Shown one piece after another: positions 11,001 to 20,575 of a DNA stretch of 64,000 nt. Source of the stretch: Anaspis maculata (taxonomy: Eukaryota; Arthropoda; Insecta; Coleoptera; Scraptiidae); NCBI GenBank assembly GCA_949128115.1, contig OX421967.1, positions 24,258,635 to 24,322,634 of the forward strand, read 5' to 3'. Positions within the stretch are counted from its first letter, which is position 1, and each line of letters starts with the position of its first letter. The translations under genes and the position numbers were made by a program. The notes under the pieces were generated by a model, which was not told where the DNA came from, searched no databases, and was given only the letters and a program-made list of their open reading frames with translations.

Positions 11001-12211
11001 TCAATAGAATCTTGCATGGTCTCCAGCTGCTGGCTGCAGTCACATCCAGTGTGGCTGATTTCATTTAGAGAGATCCGCAGTTACTAATTTTGCAGGAAAT
11101 GATGCTAGTCCGAAAATAAAGCCTGTCTACTCGTAATGAAAACCAAAGATATGTAATTCAATTTTTACGTTGTAACACTGTGGTTAATGCTTTGCCCCAG
11201 AATAAGGTTCGCGATGGTAAGAGCAGAAGGGAAGTCATAACGCGCTAATGCTACAACTGCAGAAAACTTGGACATTTACCAAGCTAATGTCTAGTGGAGC
11301 CGAACATTTCTACGCGAATAGACAAGACGGCCTATGATACAGTGTAGAAGAGGTTCAGCTGTTCAGCTATCTTGTGATCAAATGAATTTCTAATTTAGGC
11401 AAGCTGTGACGTGTAAAACGTATGTCTGAATAGATCGATTTATAATGTTCTGACAGCGACGTTCGGCTGAATTCACTCATCTTTCGAACGTAGCCTGCCT
11501 AAATCAGAGATTCATTTGATTGATCAGACGATATAAGCCAACTTATGTCAATGAAAGTTGAATTGGTGAACTCCAGACTACAATAATTATTATTCAACTA
11601 GAAGCAGAGTTTTGCATACTGCATACTACAAAGAGTTCTAAATAGTTGGAATATTGAAATCAAGAGCTATAAATTGAAGATACTACCTGTCTTAATGCAT
11701 GGACTCGTGGAGCTTTCGAGGAAGAATACATAAACTCACGGTCTTCGGCTCACGGTTCACGGTCTTCAAGCATAAAGCTCAGCTAATATTATAAATCATG
11801 GCAATGTACGGAGCCTAATTCCTACGTTTTCAAGATTTTTACATCGATCAGAATTTTTAAAAACTATCGTACCTCATTGATCAGGAGCTGCCTGTCCTGC
11901 ATGCTCAGTCCAAGATCCGGAAGACTGCAGTCGCCGCCCACCGCCACCACTTTGTGCCGGAACTTCGGCTGTTCTTCTCGCAGCCTTTCGAAAATGGCAT
12001 CCTCGAACAGTTCGTCGACCCTTGTGTGGACGTTCTTTCCCTTTTTGTTCCTGACCAGCACGTAGATGGAGCTCAGACCCGAGCAGGACCGCAGCAGTTT
12101 TTCCAGCAGGATTTTCCCCAGGAATCCGGTGCCGCCGGTCACGAGAACGTTGGTTTTCGAGTAAAATTCCTGGATGGGCGTCAGGTTTTCGGTTTCTGTC
12201 GTGTCGGCCAT
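5092..12211 (-). CDS. Fatty acyl-CoA reductase (alcohol-forming), complete
   Basis: Four coding exons join in frame to 517 aa: 12211-11873, 6434-6163, 6083-5974 and 5924-5092, all with GT-AG borders. Alcohol-forming reductases use NADPH to turn fatty acyl-CoA into fatty alcohol for wax, cuticular lipid or pheromone synthesis. The N-terminal Rossmann domain has the nucleotide-binding motif TGGTGFLG (residues 25-32), and the YxxxK catalytic pair is Y213/K217. The C-terminal 'sterile' domain follows, and the protein ends in a hydrophobic stretch (FYVFFRLLWFVVTSLYEFLI) expected to anchor it in the ER or peroxisome membrane. The length is normal for the family. The ATG (context ACCATGG) lies 11 nt after a strong acceptor (tttcgttgcag), so a 5' UTR exon probably lies upstream. 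Intron 1 is 5.4 kb and full of MITEs; intron 3 is only 49 bp. Insects carry many paralogues, so the substrate cannot be assigned. Confidence 0.93.
6629..7191. mobile_element. TA-flanked MITE, mariner-like ends
   Basis: The ends CAGGGTGATTAAAAAATGGC and the complement of CGCCATTTTTGAATCACCCT form inverted repeats of about 33 bp, flanked by TA (6627-6628 and 7192-7193). The 563-bp interior has no transposase. CAGGGTG ends with TA target duplication are typical of Tc1/mariner-mobilised elements in arthropods. It lies in intron 1 of the reductase gene. Confidence 0.8.
7200..8660. other. Intron sequence without a recognised feature
   Basis: This is part of reductase intron 1. The short open frames here (7464-7727 minus, 8177-8557 plus) have no domain or neighbouring splice logic and are not called as genes. 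A TGACGTCA site occurs near 7460. No further repeat pairing was noticed. Confidence 0.4.
8668..8786. mobile_element. TA-flanked hairpin MITE, copy B
   Basis: This is a 119-bp palindrome flanked by TA (8666-8667 and 8787-8788). The arms begin CCATGCGATCAACAAAATTC and close on GGTAGGCTGTG...CACAGCCTACC. The loop (GCCCTGGCCGAAAGCAGCTT) matches the loop of copy A closely, so the two are the same family although their outer arms differ. Confidence 0.8.
9321..9644. mobile_element. TA-flanked MITE with GGGTGATTGCATG ends
   Basis: Perfect 13-bp terminal inverted repeats (GGGTGATTGCATG / CATGCAATCACCC) bound a 324-bp non-coding interior, with TA on both sides (9319-9320 and 9645-9646). A near-match to one end (GGGCGATTGCATG) occurs alone near 46507. 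Confidence 0.75.
9682..10632. mobile_element. 951-bp non-autonomous DNA transposon with long TIRs carrying TGACGTCA
   Basis: Inverted repeats of about 85 bp begin GACCGGAGAAGTGATGACGT at the left and GACCGAAGAAGTGTGACGTC on the reverse complement of the right end, flanked by TA (9680-9681 and 10633-10634). Each arm contains a perfect CRE palindrome TGACGTCA (9696-9703 and 10612-10619). The interior contains several overlapping short open frames but no transposase signature. It lies in intron 1 of the reductase gene. Confidence 0.8.
10640..11368. other. Intron sequence, nothing recognised
   Basis: Part of reductase intron 1 between two inverted-repeat elements. No long open frame, repeat pairing or RNA signature was seen. 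Confidence 0.4.
11371..11531. mobile_element. TA-flanked hairpin MITE, copy C
   Basis: A 161-bp element flanked by TA (11369-11370 and 11532-11533). Its ends (TCTTGTGATCAAATGAATTT) match copy A, and the inner arms carry TTAGGCAAGCTGTG. The interior adds AAAACGTATGTCTG, a motif shared with copies D, E and F. It thus links the A/B and D/E/F subtypes. Confidence 0.75.
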
Positions 12212-12396
12212 GGTCGTTCCTGCAACGAAAGATTCGAATTTTATTCGAGAGTTTTTCCGATGCCTGACACACGTCAATAGCACATAGATGACACTTGGCA
12301 CGAAGGTGAGTAGTAAAGGTGTTCACGCCAGTTCACGCGAAATGAGACAACTCCAACCAAACGATTTCACTTTGAGATATTTTGAAAATCGAACTA

Positions 12397-13803
12397 TTGA
12401 GGGTGTCCAAGCTAAAAAAAAAACCAGCGCGATTTTCTCAGAAAATATCAAGGTACCAAAAAGCCTGACCCTTTGGCTTTCTTTGGAGGGGGCGCCGATG
12501 CTTGTAGGTGCTATAGTTTCCAAGAAAATGCAATTTTAATCGGGCGAGTCACAAGAATTCGAAAATTCATGACTAACAAAACAAAATACCTCAGATGAAA
12601 AAATTCCTATTTTTCTGGGCTTTCCATTGATGTGTCGCCGATGTCTGTACCTGACCCAGTAAGCCAGATATTCTGCCTTACAGTCCAGCAAACACAATAA
12701 TCGGAATTCATGACGACGTCATCGATTATACACTTGTTGATTTTAACATCAGCCAGAAGACCTATGTTCAAGACTCATGGGATCCTCACGGTGGCGTGTG
12801 TCTACTTGCTGAAGTTACTGACATACATCCATTGTAAGCAGGATCAAATGAAAAAAGCAAGAGACGTTCATTCGTACGACACGCGAAACAGGAGCGACCT
12901 TGTCATTGACAGATATTTTCACTCATACTATACGAGGTCACCAGTGTGTGCCGGCTCAAAAATGTACAACATGCTTCCTGGCGCGTTTAGGCAGCTTCCT
13001 CCAAGGGCTTTCAGGAAAAAACTAAAATTGCTTCTCGCAGAGCACTGTTTCTACACGGTTGTCGAGTTTGAAAGGTTTTTGAATGAAAGACCAAATACCT
13101 GAGATCTACCAAAGTCTCTGATTGACTGACACTTGTTTTTTTACTAAACTGTAAATGTTATTATTTTGTCATATATCAATTCTGATCGATTTATGTGATT
13201 GTTTTAACTGTGAAATGTACGAGCATTCAAAATTTCATTAGATAATATTATATTTGTTTCTATTAATTAGGAACTTACTTATCTGTGATAATTGTCTGTA
13301 CCTAACTACCATACCACTGACTTGACCATTTTTTTAACAAATGCAACAAGGTTCAATAAATACTATTATTATTATTATTATTATTATTCATTGCTATGGT
13401 TGATCCAGGTATGGTAAGTGAAAAAGTCCTAGTAAACGGCTAGTGTTAAAATCAACAAGTGTGTGATCGGTGACGTCATGAATTCCGTTTATTGTGTTTG
13501 GTGGACTGTAAGGCAGAATATCTGGCTTACTGGGCCAGGTACAGACATCGGCAATACATTAATGGAACGCCCAGAGAAAGAGAATTTTTTCATCTGAAGT
13601 ATTTTGTTTCGTCGGTCATGCATTTCCGAATTTTTGTGACTCGCCCGAATAAAATTGCATTTTTTTGGAAACTAGAGCACCTACAAGCATCGGCACCCCC
13701 TCGAAAAAAAGCTAAAAGGTCAAGCTTCCCCCCAATGGTTTTTTTTTGTTGCCTTGATATTTTCTGAGAAAATCGCGTTGGGTTGCTTTAGCTGGGACAC
13801 CTG
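12397..13803. mobile_element. Foldback MITE interrupted by a LINE 3' end
   Basis: The left arm (12397-12744) and right arm (about 13421-13803) are inverted copies of about 350 bp. The ends resemble GAGGGTGTCCAAGCTAA and CAGGTGTCCCAGCTAAAG, with TA at 12395-12396 and 13804-13805. Matching landmarks include TTTTCTCAGAAAATATCAAG, the CAAGCATCGG region, and the complement pair around CAGATATTCTGCC. The middle 640 bp is a separate LINE fragment. It lies just upstream of the reductase first coding exon, so it may sit in its 5' UTR intron or promoter. Confidence 0.8.
12746..13389 (+). mobile_element. 5'-truncated non-LTR retrotransposon, reverse transcriptase C-terminus
   Basis: The open frame ending at 13102 encodes a LINE tail: PMFKTHGILTVACVYLLKLL, then a YDTRNRSDL stretch, then GSKMYNMLPGAFRQLP and FRKKLKLLLAEHCFYTVVEF. 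This pattern (YNTR...G.KLYN.LP...FK..L...FY...EF) is the conserved C-terminal region found after the reverse transcriptase of many insect LINEs. A 3' UTR with AATAAA and a terminal (ATT)n tract at 13366-13388 follow, as expected of a LINE 3' end. The rest of the element is missing. The fragment sits between the arms of the surrounding foldback. Confidence 0.75.
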
Positions 13804-13805
13804 TA

Positions 13806-15116
13806 TCATCGTACATGGTGTCGCATAATCTTTTGAAACCATAAAACTCCTTGGCTTGGATTTCTTTATTTTCAAAACGGCAAGAACGCCATGGAAGAAT
13901 TAGGGAAAAATAGACCACCCTGAAATATGACAGTTGAAAATTATTTGAAGAGAAGAACAGGAAAAGAACCGTCAAAAAATTGACAAATCTTCGGCCTATG
14001 GATTTTTTGTGTAATGACATTTTGTGATAGCGAGCTTTTAGTTCTTTTTAAATTAACGTCAATGCTTGCCAAATTGTTTGATCTAGCAAGACAGATGCGT
14101 CACTGGACACAAATCTTCGTTATTAAAACGCACACAATTTTTCAATTATTAATTAAATTGATTTATCGTTACGTAGCGAATTTTCCGGCGGAAATGCAAA
14201 ATTGCTATGTGCTCGTATTTTGACGTAGATTTGCACCTCTACAGATATATCTGTACCTGCCCGCCAACTAATAAACGTTGTGGTCCACTTATGGCAGTCC
14301 TCTAATGGTTTCGCATTTTAATATTCCAAGCACTGCAAGAGCTTTTTTTGAAGGTCAACACTTTGCGATGTGTTTCTTTCCGAAATACAAATCAGTGAAA
14401 GCATTTTTAGGCGCATACGACCATTACGATATCCCATTAGTATGCTCCGCGAAGAAATTTACCACAACTTGCATCACTTTTACATAAGACTTGGGTGATA
14501 CGTTTCAAGGTGGACCTTCTTGCTAAGTACCTAATGTAGGTATAGGCCAAAACGAAGAGCAGGCATAGGTATACCAAGTGTTCAAGTTTTATTGGGAAAG
14601 CAATAAGACGGATTTTTAAGGGAGAATTACGCAACTTTGAAGACATTAGGTTGTTGAAGAGCCATAAAAGGGAAAAAAATAAGAGGCACACAGCCAGCAT
14701 TAGAGCTCATTAACACAAATTGCGGTTGTATCTGGGTGTATTCCGGGTTGTGACACAACAATGTGAGCGCAAATTTATGTTTAGGAAAATTAAAAACCAG
14801 TACAAATTCAGTGAACTGCTGTCCAGCTGTCATATGTCATGACTGAAATTGTGGTTTTTTCTTTACATTGTTTTTTTTAAATACATTTATTAGATCAAAA
14901 GAATTGAACCCTATTACTCGTTTACCCGACAATACTCGTTTAATAAGACCTATTGTCACACGGCTGGTTTTGGGGCACGACAAGCTTGCGAAGAGTGTGG
15001 CAGTACCTACTAATGTCTTAATGAACCCGTATAATAATAATATACAATTTGACAGTTTTTTGTTTTTTTCATATCGAAAAATAGCGACACAAAAAATATC
15101 TGTCTTTGCCTAAATA
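13806..15116. other. Gene-poor AT-rich sequence
   Basis: Only short, unsupported open frames are present. No repeat pairing was seen apart from poly-T and poly-A tracts. Confidence 0.4.
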
Positions 15117-15622
15117 TACAGGTGTCTGAGTGATTTTGGGGAACTGTTTGTAACAAACTAATCAGTAAAAATTATCAACTACGGGGTGTGTACTGAACTT
15201 TGATTTAATATAAAGGGTGACTTATCAATTTCAAAAATTCATTTTCCTTCAAAAACGCTAAAATTATTATATGGAAAAGAGAAGAGTCAAATCTTGTTTT
15301 AAATTATTTTAGGATCAATTCAATAATTTACAGACATAATTGAAGAAAACTGGATTTTTGTGATTTATGACTCACCCTGTATCTCAAACAGGAATTCAGT
15401 GCACACCCAGTGGTTGATAATTTTGACTGTTTAGTCTATCGTAAACAGTTCCTCAAAATCACTTTCAACAATGAAAATAGAAGGTGGGCGAAGTACCATA
15501 TTGATCCCCCATATCTTCAAGAATAAACGTCACAAATTTTTTTGAGTATTTTTTTTGTGTTCTTGAGTAGATTCTATTTATTGCTCTAGACTCGGAATGC
15601 GATACTTTTGAGACACCCTGTA
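15117..15622. repeat. Composite concentric palindrome, copy 1
   Basis: Two inverted-repeat pairs are nested. The outer arms pair TGATTTTGGGGAACTGTTTG (15132) with AAACAGTTCCTCAAAATCA (near 15445-15462), and continue through GTGTACTGAA / TTCAGTGCAC. The inner arms pair AAGGGTGACTTATCAATTTC (about 15214) with TGTGATTTATGACTCACCCT (about 15359-15378). The right boundary reads CGATACTTTTGAGACACCCT next to GTA. The same architecture recurs at 16.15 kb and 20.04 kb. Confidence 0.65.
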
Positions 15623-16149
15623 TATACCTACTTACGTATAAGGTATTCAACGAAACACAAGTAGTATTGTTATTTGTTTTAATTGTATTAAAAAAAAAGT
15701 GACTTTTACCATCAACTTCAACACCGTGAATCTTGAAAACGAAGACCTTATGAAAAAATCTATTCACACATTTAGTCATGATAAAGATCATTGAAACACC
15801 CCTCAAAAGGGATGATAAACTAGGAATCACCCTGTATAAATTCTGCGGTTTCACGGACAAACTTGAAATTTGTCAAAAGTAGTGTCAAAATTGACAAGAA
15901 ATTCAAGTTTTTCCTGATCTAATGAAATGATTACGAAAAATGTTGTTCGACACTCGACCACTGTGCCGTTTCAGGCCCTCAGCCTCTTTAGCAAATGAAG
16001 CTTCAGGTCTGAAAACGCTCTCACATCGAAAATGACTGTTGGAGCGATTTTTGGAAGATATGTTCCTATAGTGCTTCAAGTGAACATTTTTTAACAGGGA
16101 TCCATCCTCTTTGTTCAATCAACATTGAATATCGAAAAAAAAAAACAGG

Positions 16150-16665
16150 TAGAAAATACAATGTCTGTGTCTGGGGTAGAAAATTGAACCGCAGTTAGGG
16201 AAAAACAATGTTTTTGAACCTTTGAATGTGTTTTGTAATTTCATTTACTATACAGGGTGAATCGTAAATCCCAAAAATCCAGTTTTCTTCAAAAATGCAT
16301 GCAGAAAATTTAATATGGGAACTATTTGTGTTATTTGTTGCTCTACATCAGTGTTATAACCTCTAAAACTTTTCATGGGCATTTTCGAGGAAATATAGAT
16401 TTTTAAGGATTTATGATTCATGTACGCTAGACAAAATTACAAAACACAGACAAAGGTTCCAAAATTTGCTTTTTGGTCTGATGAAAAGAATTAACTAAAT
16501 TCTTTCAAACTAAGGAAAATAGAAGGGGTCGAAGTACCACCTTTTAACCCTCCATATTTACAAAAATAACAATTATAAAAATTTTTAAACATTATTCTGG
16601 CACTTTTGGAGCATTTTCCTACCTGCTGTTCAATTTTCTACCCCAAGTTTGCAAACACTCTGTAT
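16150..16665. repeat. Composite concentric palindrome, copy 2 (diverged)
   Basis: The inner arms are ACAGGGTGAATCGTAAATCC (16252) and GGATTTATGATTCATGTACG (about 16408-16427). The outer arms pair GGGGTAGAAAATTGAACCGC (16173) with GCTGTTCAATTTTCTACCCC (about 16624-16643), and also ACCTTTGAATGTGTTTTGTA with ACAAAACACAGACAAAGGTT. The structure matches copies 1 and 3, although the outer arms have different sequence. Confidence 0.55.
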
Positions 16666-16689
16666 TCAAAATATTTACCGAGCTTCAAG

Positions 16690-19550
16690 AAAAATGAATG
16701 CAAATTGACATTAGCAACACTACGTCAAAGTGGCTTTGCCGTATATTTGGCTCTAACGTCAAACCTTTCAACGCTTTGACCAATCGTAACAATGTCGAAA
16801 CAATGGAAAATTTAACGACAGTGTTGAGAAAAAATAACAAAATAATTATTTGTTCTTGTGGCTTGTAAGGAAACTTGCATAAGAAAACCATTACTTGGAA
16901 AAGTTTATGTTCGAAAAAGCTCATCTCAGCACTAAATAAGTATGTGTTAGGACTTGGTTGATTTTTATCTCTTCCAGAATATGCTACTTTCACACTGGGC
17001 TCACGTAACATGATTTTAGCAAAAATAATACCTACTACTGAATATGTGTTACTTTCTTCGCTTCAAAACATTTATTACATAATTAAGCTGTTCATGTGTA
17101 GATACTTATGTATTAAACTTTGTTTTCATACTTTGTGTTGCTTTTGCTTTATGGCTCTACAATAATGTTGCCATTACTAATTTGTCGTTTCATAAAGCAA
17201 AATCATATAATCTATGTACACCTCTAGGTACTTTTTTTGTCGTCGTTATTGTAAAAGCGAGTAGATAGAAAAGAAGAACTTGAAAAGTAACAAAAATGCT
17301 GCTTTAAAAATGAATAAGTATCGGTCGATTTGTATAGAAATGAGAATTTAATAAAAACCGCCTTATCCTTATCTGAAATGAACCGAGGTATCGTTTTCAT
17401 ACCTACTTCCAACAATAATTATTGATTTTGTTATTGAATATTGTATTATTGGAAGTGAACAAAATTGGACAGAAAGAAAACAAAAATTGACAAATACTAA
17501 AAAAAAGCGTGAATTCAAAAGCCATTATTGCTTATTGGTTGATGTTAATTCAAAAAAATGTGCCGGCTTCGAAAATAACTCACCAAAATTTCTTGTGCTG
17601 ATCAAGTTTGAAAAACGTTATGTCAACCCTGGCACATAGGAAACGTCAATTTTATAGTCGGCTAAAATGATTTTCACACTTCAATAAAATTATCACTATT
17701 TTTTTTCTCTTCTTTCAGGCACCACTTTTTGTGTACACCCACTGTCACTACTAGTATACTGATACAACACGAAGAATGCGTCTGGGTGAAGGACTTTTGA
17801 ATAAGCGCACTACTGTTGACTGCCACTTATACCACCACAAGGAGGAGAAATGCGTGTATACACCGGCGATCTAGAGGGCTATGCATGCAGGTATGCTCGG
17901 TGCATGTGGTTTTATTTACCTCTTCTTAATATCGTAAATGGGATGGGTATGGTGTGTCTGTGTGTTCCGATAAAGACCGGTAATTTTCAACAACAATTAT
18001 CTTTTTTTCACCGTGATTAATGGGTGTAATGGAAAACTCATTATTTGTAATTGAAAAAGGAAGAGGGGTGGACGCAGAAGGCATTTTATGGATTTTCCAT
18101 GTTTTTCTCTCTTTGGTCTTGAGGAAAGTTGATGACAGTTCTGTCTGCTTCTACTTCAATACAGAGTGTCGATGGTGCATTCGGTTCAAAGCACCAAATT
18201 CTTGATTAGGCAGAACAAATCATAGAATTTTTTTGCAATTCATTATTCACGAATCGTGTTGAAACTTTTGACGCCTTATCTCAAGCAGGTACCCATATTT
18301 GGCTTTTCGAATTTTTGGAAAAAGTTGATTTGAAATTAGTCACATACGATCCGGTTCGAAGGAACAAACAATTTTCCGTAAGAAAATAATTTTACAAATT
18401 TGAGATTTTCACAATTATTTTTTGGCTCTGCAGATTTCTCAAAACTTTCAATGATGTTTGAAGGTTCAAAAATAATAACCACAACAACGAGAGGATTATT
18501 TTGCAGTTATTATTCTTTGTTCACACTTTGGTGAAAATTAAACTTTTTTCATATTTCTGTACAGTAGGTACATACACCGAAAATCTGAAAAAAAAATTGA
18601 AGTCTCAAATTAAAGCTGGGTAGAGAGTGATTTTGCTGTTTTTGATAAAAAAAAGTGGTTGTTATTTAGACAATATTTCAAAATCAAAGTTTTTGAAAAT
18701 GTGATGTCCTGTCAGTGGTATTTTGGATCGACTTATTTTGTTTTAATGATTCTAATCATTAGTTCCGATATCAACTTGGTTCCTTTTTCATAGTTAAGTT
18801 TTAGGTTAGGAAATTTCTGATTGATGTGAAATTGGCACATGTATTGATCAGGTTTCAGTTATTAGAACGATAAAAAAGGACCCGTAAAAGAATCTGCATC
18901 AGTTGCCGAGATCCACCCTGATTTTATCAATATTACTAATTTGTCAAACATGGACACCTTGAAGGAGAAATAAGTACACCTTAGGTGCTTCGTATTCAAT
19001 TTTTCTTGTAAGAAAATCGACAGCAAGTAAAGTAAGTAAGTAGATTGCAAGAGCTTTTTACTTTTCCAAACTTCGCCCCCACTATTGAATTGACAGATCG
19101 ACGTTTTGCGACTCCTGCGATGCGCAAACCTGACCAATAAGACGACCCCTTGACAGAGGCGATTGGTATTTGCCATTCTCGGCAGCGTACAAGCATATTC
19201 TGTTTCTTTCCTCACAACTGGCAATGTGCATCTTCTATCCCACCCTGGCAAATGAAATAGGTATGTTATTTTGTTAACCATTATTTACTGTTGAAAAACA
19301 ATAACGAAACCACATTGGAAACAGTTTTGTAAAGAAATCCAACTGGATTGTGATCCGGCTCGAAAGACCCAATATTTTAAATATCATTTGACCGTGGTTG
19401 TGGACAGGTCGACAAAAGAGTAATAAGATATAGCGCCGATAGATATTTACACAATAATCTGTGAAAAACTATTCAAAATTGTTGAAAGTATTTCTCCATC
19501 TCCATCTCTGCCAAATATTAACAAATATCAAAGTTCAAAACTTTGCCATT
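16690..19550. other. Gene-poor sequence; one doubtful exon-like block at 17720-17890
   Basis: Nothing coding is convincing. At 17720-17890 a polypyrimidine tract with CAG (cttctttcag) and a later CAG|gtatgc frame a block of about 170 bp with higher GC and no long open frame. It could be a non-coding exon on the plus strand or chance. The open frames at 18862-19281 (minus) have no recognisable domain. Confidence 0.3.
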
Positions 19551-19607
19551 TAATACGCCCAGTTAGTGTGACGTAGGTTAGTGTAGGTATTCGCGGTCAG
19601 GGCGCCG

Positions 19608-19926
19608 CGGCGTTGCCATGGCATCATGGATTCAAATCCGAAATGACTGTTATAGTTGACCACACTTTTGAACTGCACTTGATCCTTTTTGCACGTCACG
19701 GTGTTTCGCTGAGAAAGCTGAAAAAGGGTGATTTCTGCCTGGAACGACCTTTTTATAGGTATTTTTAATTTGACACCGTTTATTGTTGACGATTTTTGAC
19801 GCAAGTAATGTCAACGTCAACTGTGATTTCGGGTTTGCATCCATAGGTTGCCATGGCTACATGGATACAAACCTGAAATGACAGTTGACGTTAACCACAC
19901 TTGAACTGCACTTGATCCTCCTTGCA
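19608..19926. repeat. 85-bp direct repeats with an inverted third copy
   Basis: Two direct copies (about 19608-19694 and 19844-19926) share GTTGCCATGG, ATGGAT, AAATGAC, TTGACC/TTAACC and the stretch GAACTGCACTTGATCC. A partial inverted copy (near 19800-19845) lies between them. No coding potential is evident. Confidence 0.55.
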
Positions 19927-20039
19927 CGATCGCATTCCGAGTTCAAAGCGATATTTGGAAACCACTCGGAATACGAAAAAAATAATTATTGAAAAAAATT
20001 GATGATGTTTATTTTAAGATAGGGGATATAGGAAGATAT

Positions 20040-20575
20040 GTGGGACTTCGCTGCCCTTCATTTTCATTGTTTGAAGTGATTTTGAGGAACTGTTTGTGAT
20101 AGACTTATCAGTAAAAATTATCAACCACTGGTTGTGTACTGAACTTCGGTTTATTATACAGGTGATTCATAAATCTAAAAAAATCATTTTCCTTCGAAAA
20201 TGACACTAAAAATTCTTCTATGTAAACTTGAGTCTCATTTTGTCCTTGATTATTTTGGGAACCAAGGGAAGACCTTATAGGCATTAATGAAGAAAACTGG
20301 GTTTTCATGATTTATAACTCACACTGTATCATCAACAGAAATTCAGTGCACGCTTGATAATTTTTACTGATTAGTCAGTCTATCATAAACAGTTCCCCCA
20401 AATCGCTTGAAATAACGGAAATAGTGAGGGGCGAAATCCCGAACTTTGAATTCCCATATCTTGAGAAAATAAACGTAAATATTCAATTTTTTAAATATTC
20501 TTTTTGTGATCTTGAGTGGATTCCATAATTATACCGCTCTGGACTCGGAATGCGATACTTTTGACACACTCTGTA
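20040..20575. repeat. Composite concentric palindrome, copy 3
   Basis: It follows copy 1 closely. The outer arms are GATTTTGAGGAACTGTTTGT (20078) and TAAACAGTTCCCCCAAATCG (about 20387-20406). The inner arms are ACAGGTGATTCATAAATC (about 20158) and ATGATTTATAACTCACACTG (about 20308-20327). The right flank repeats GACTCGGAATGCGATACTTT at 20545, exactly as near 15590. The whole composite therefore moves or duplicates as one unit. Confidence 0.65.

Noticed and set aside
12710..12745. 5' part of the LINE-tail open frame as genuine LINE protein
   Set aside because: These codons fall in the left arm of the foldback; LINE similarity starts only after about 12746.
17720..17890. Possible internal exon bounded by cttctttcag and CAG|gtatgc
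   Set aside because: No reading frame stays open through it and no partner exon is recognisable; kept only as a low-confidence note.
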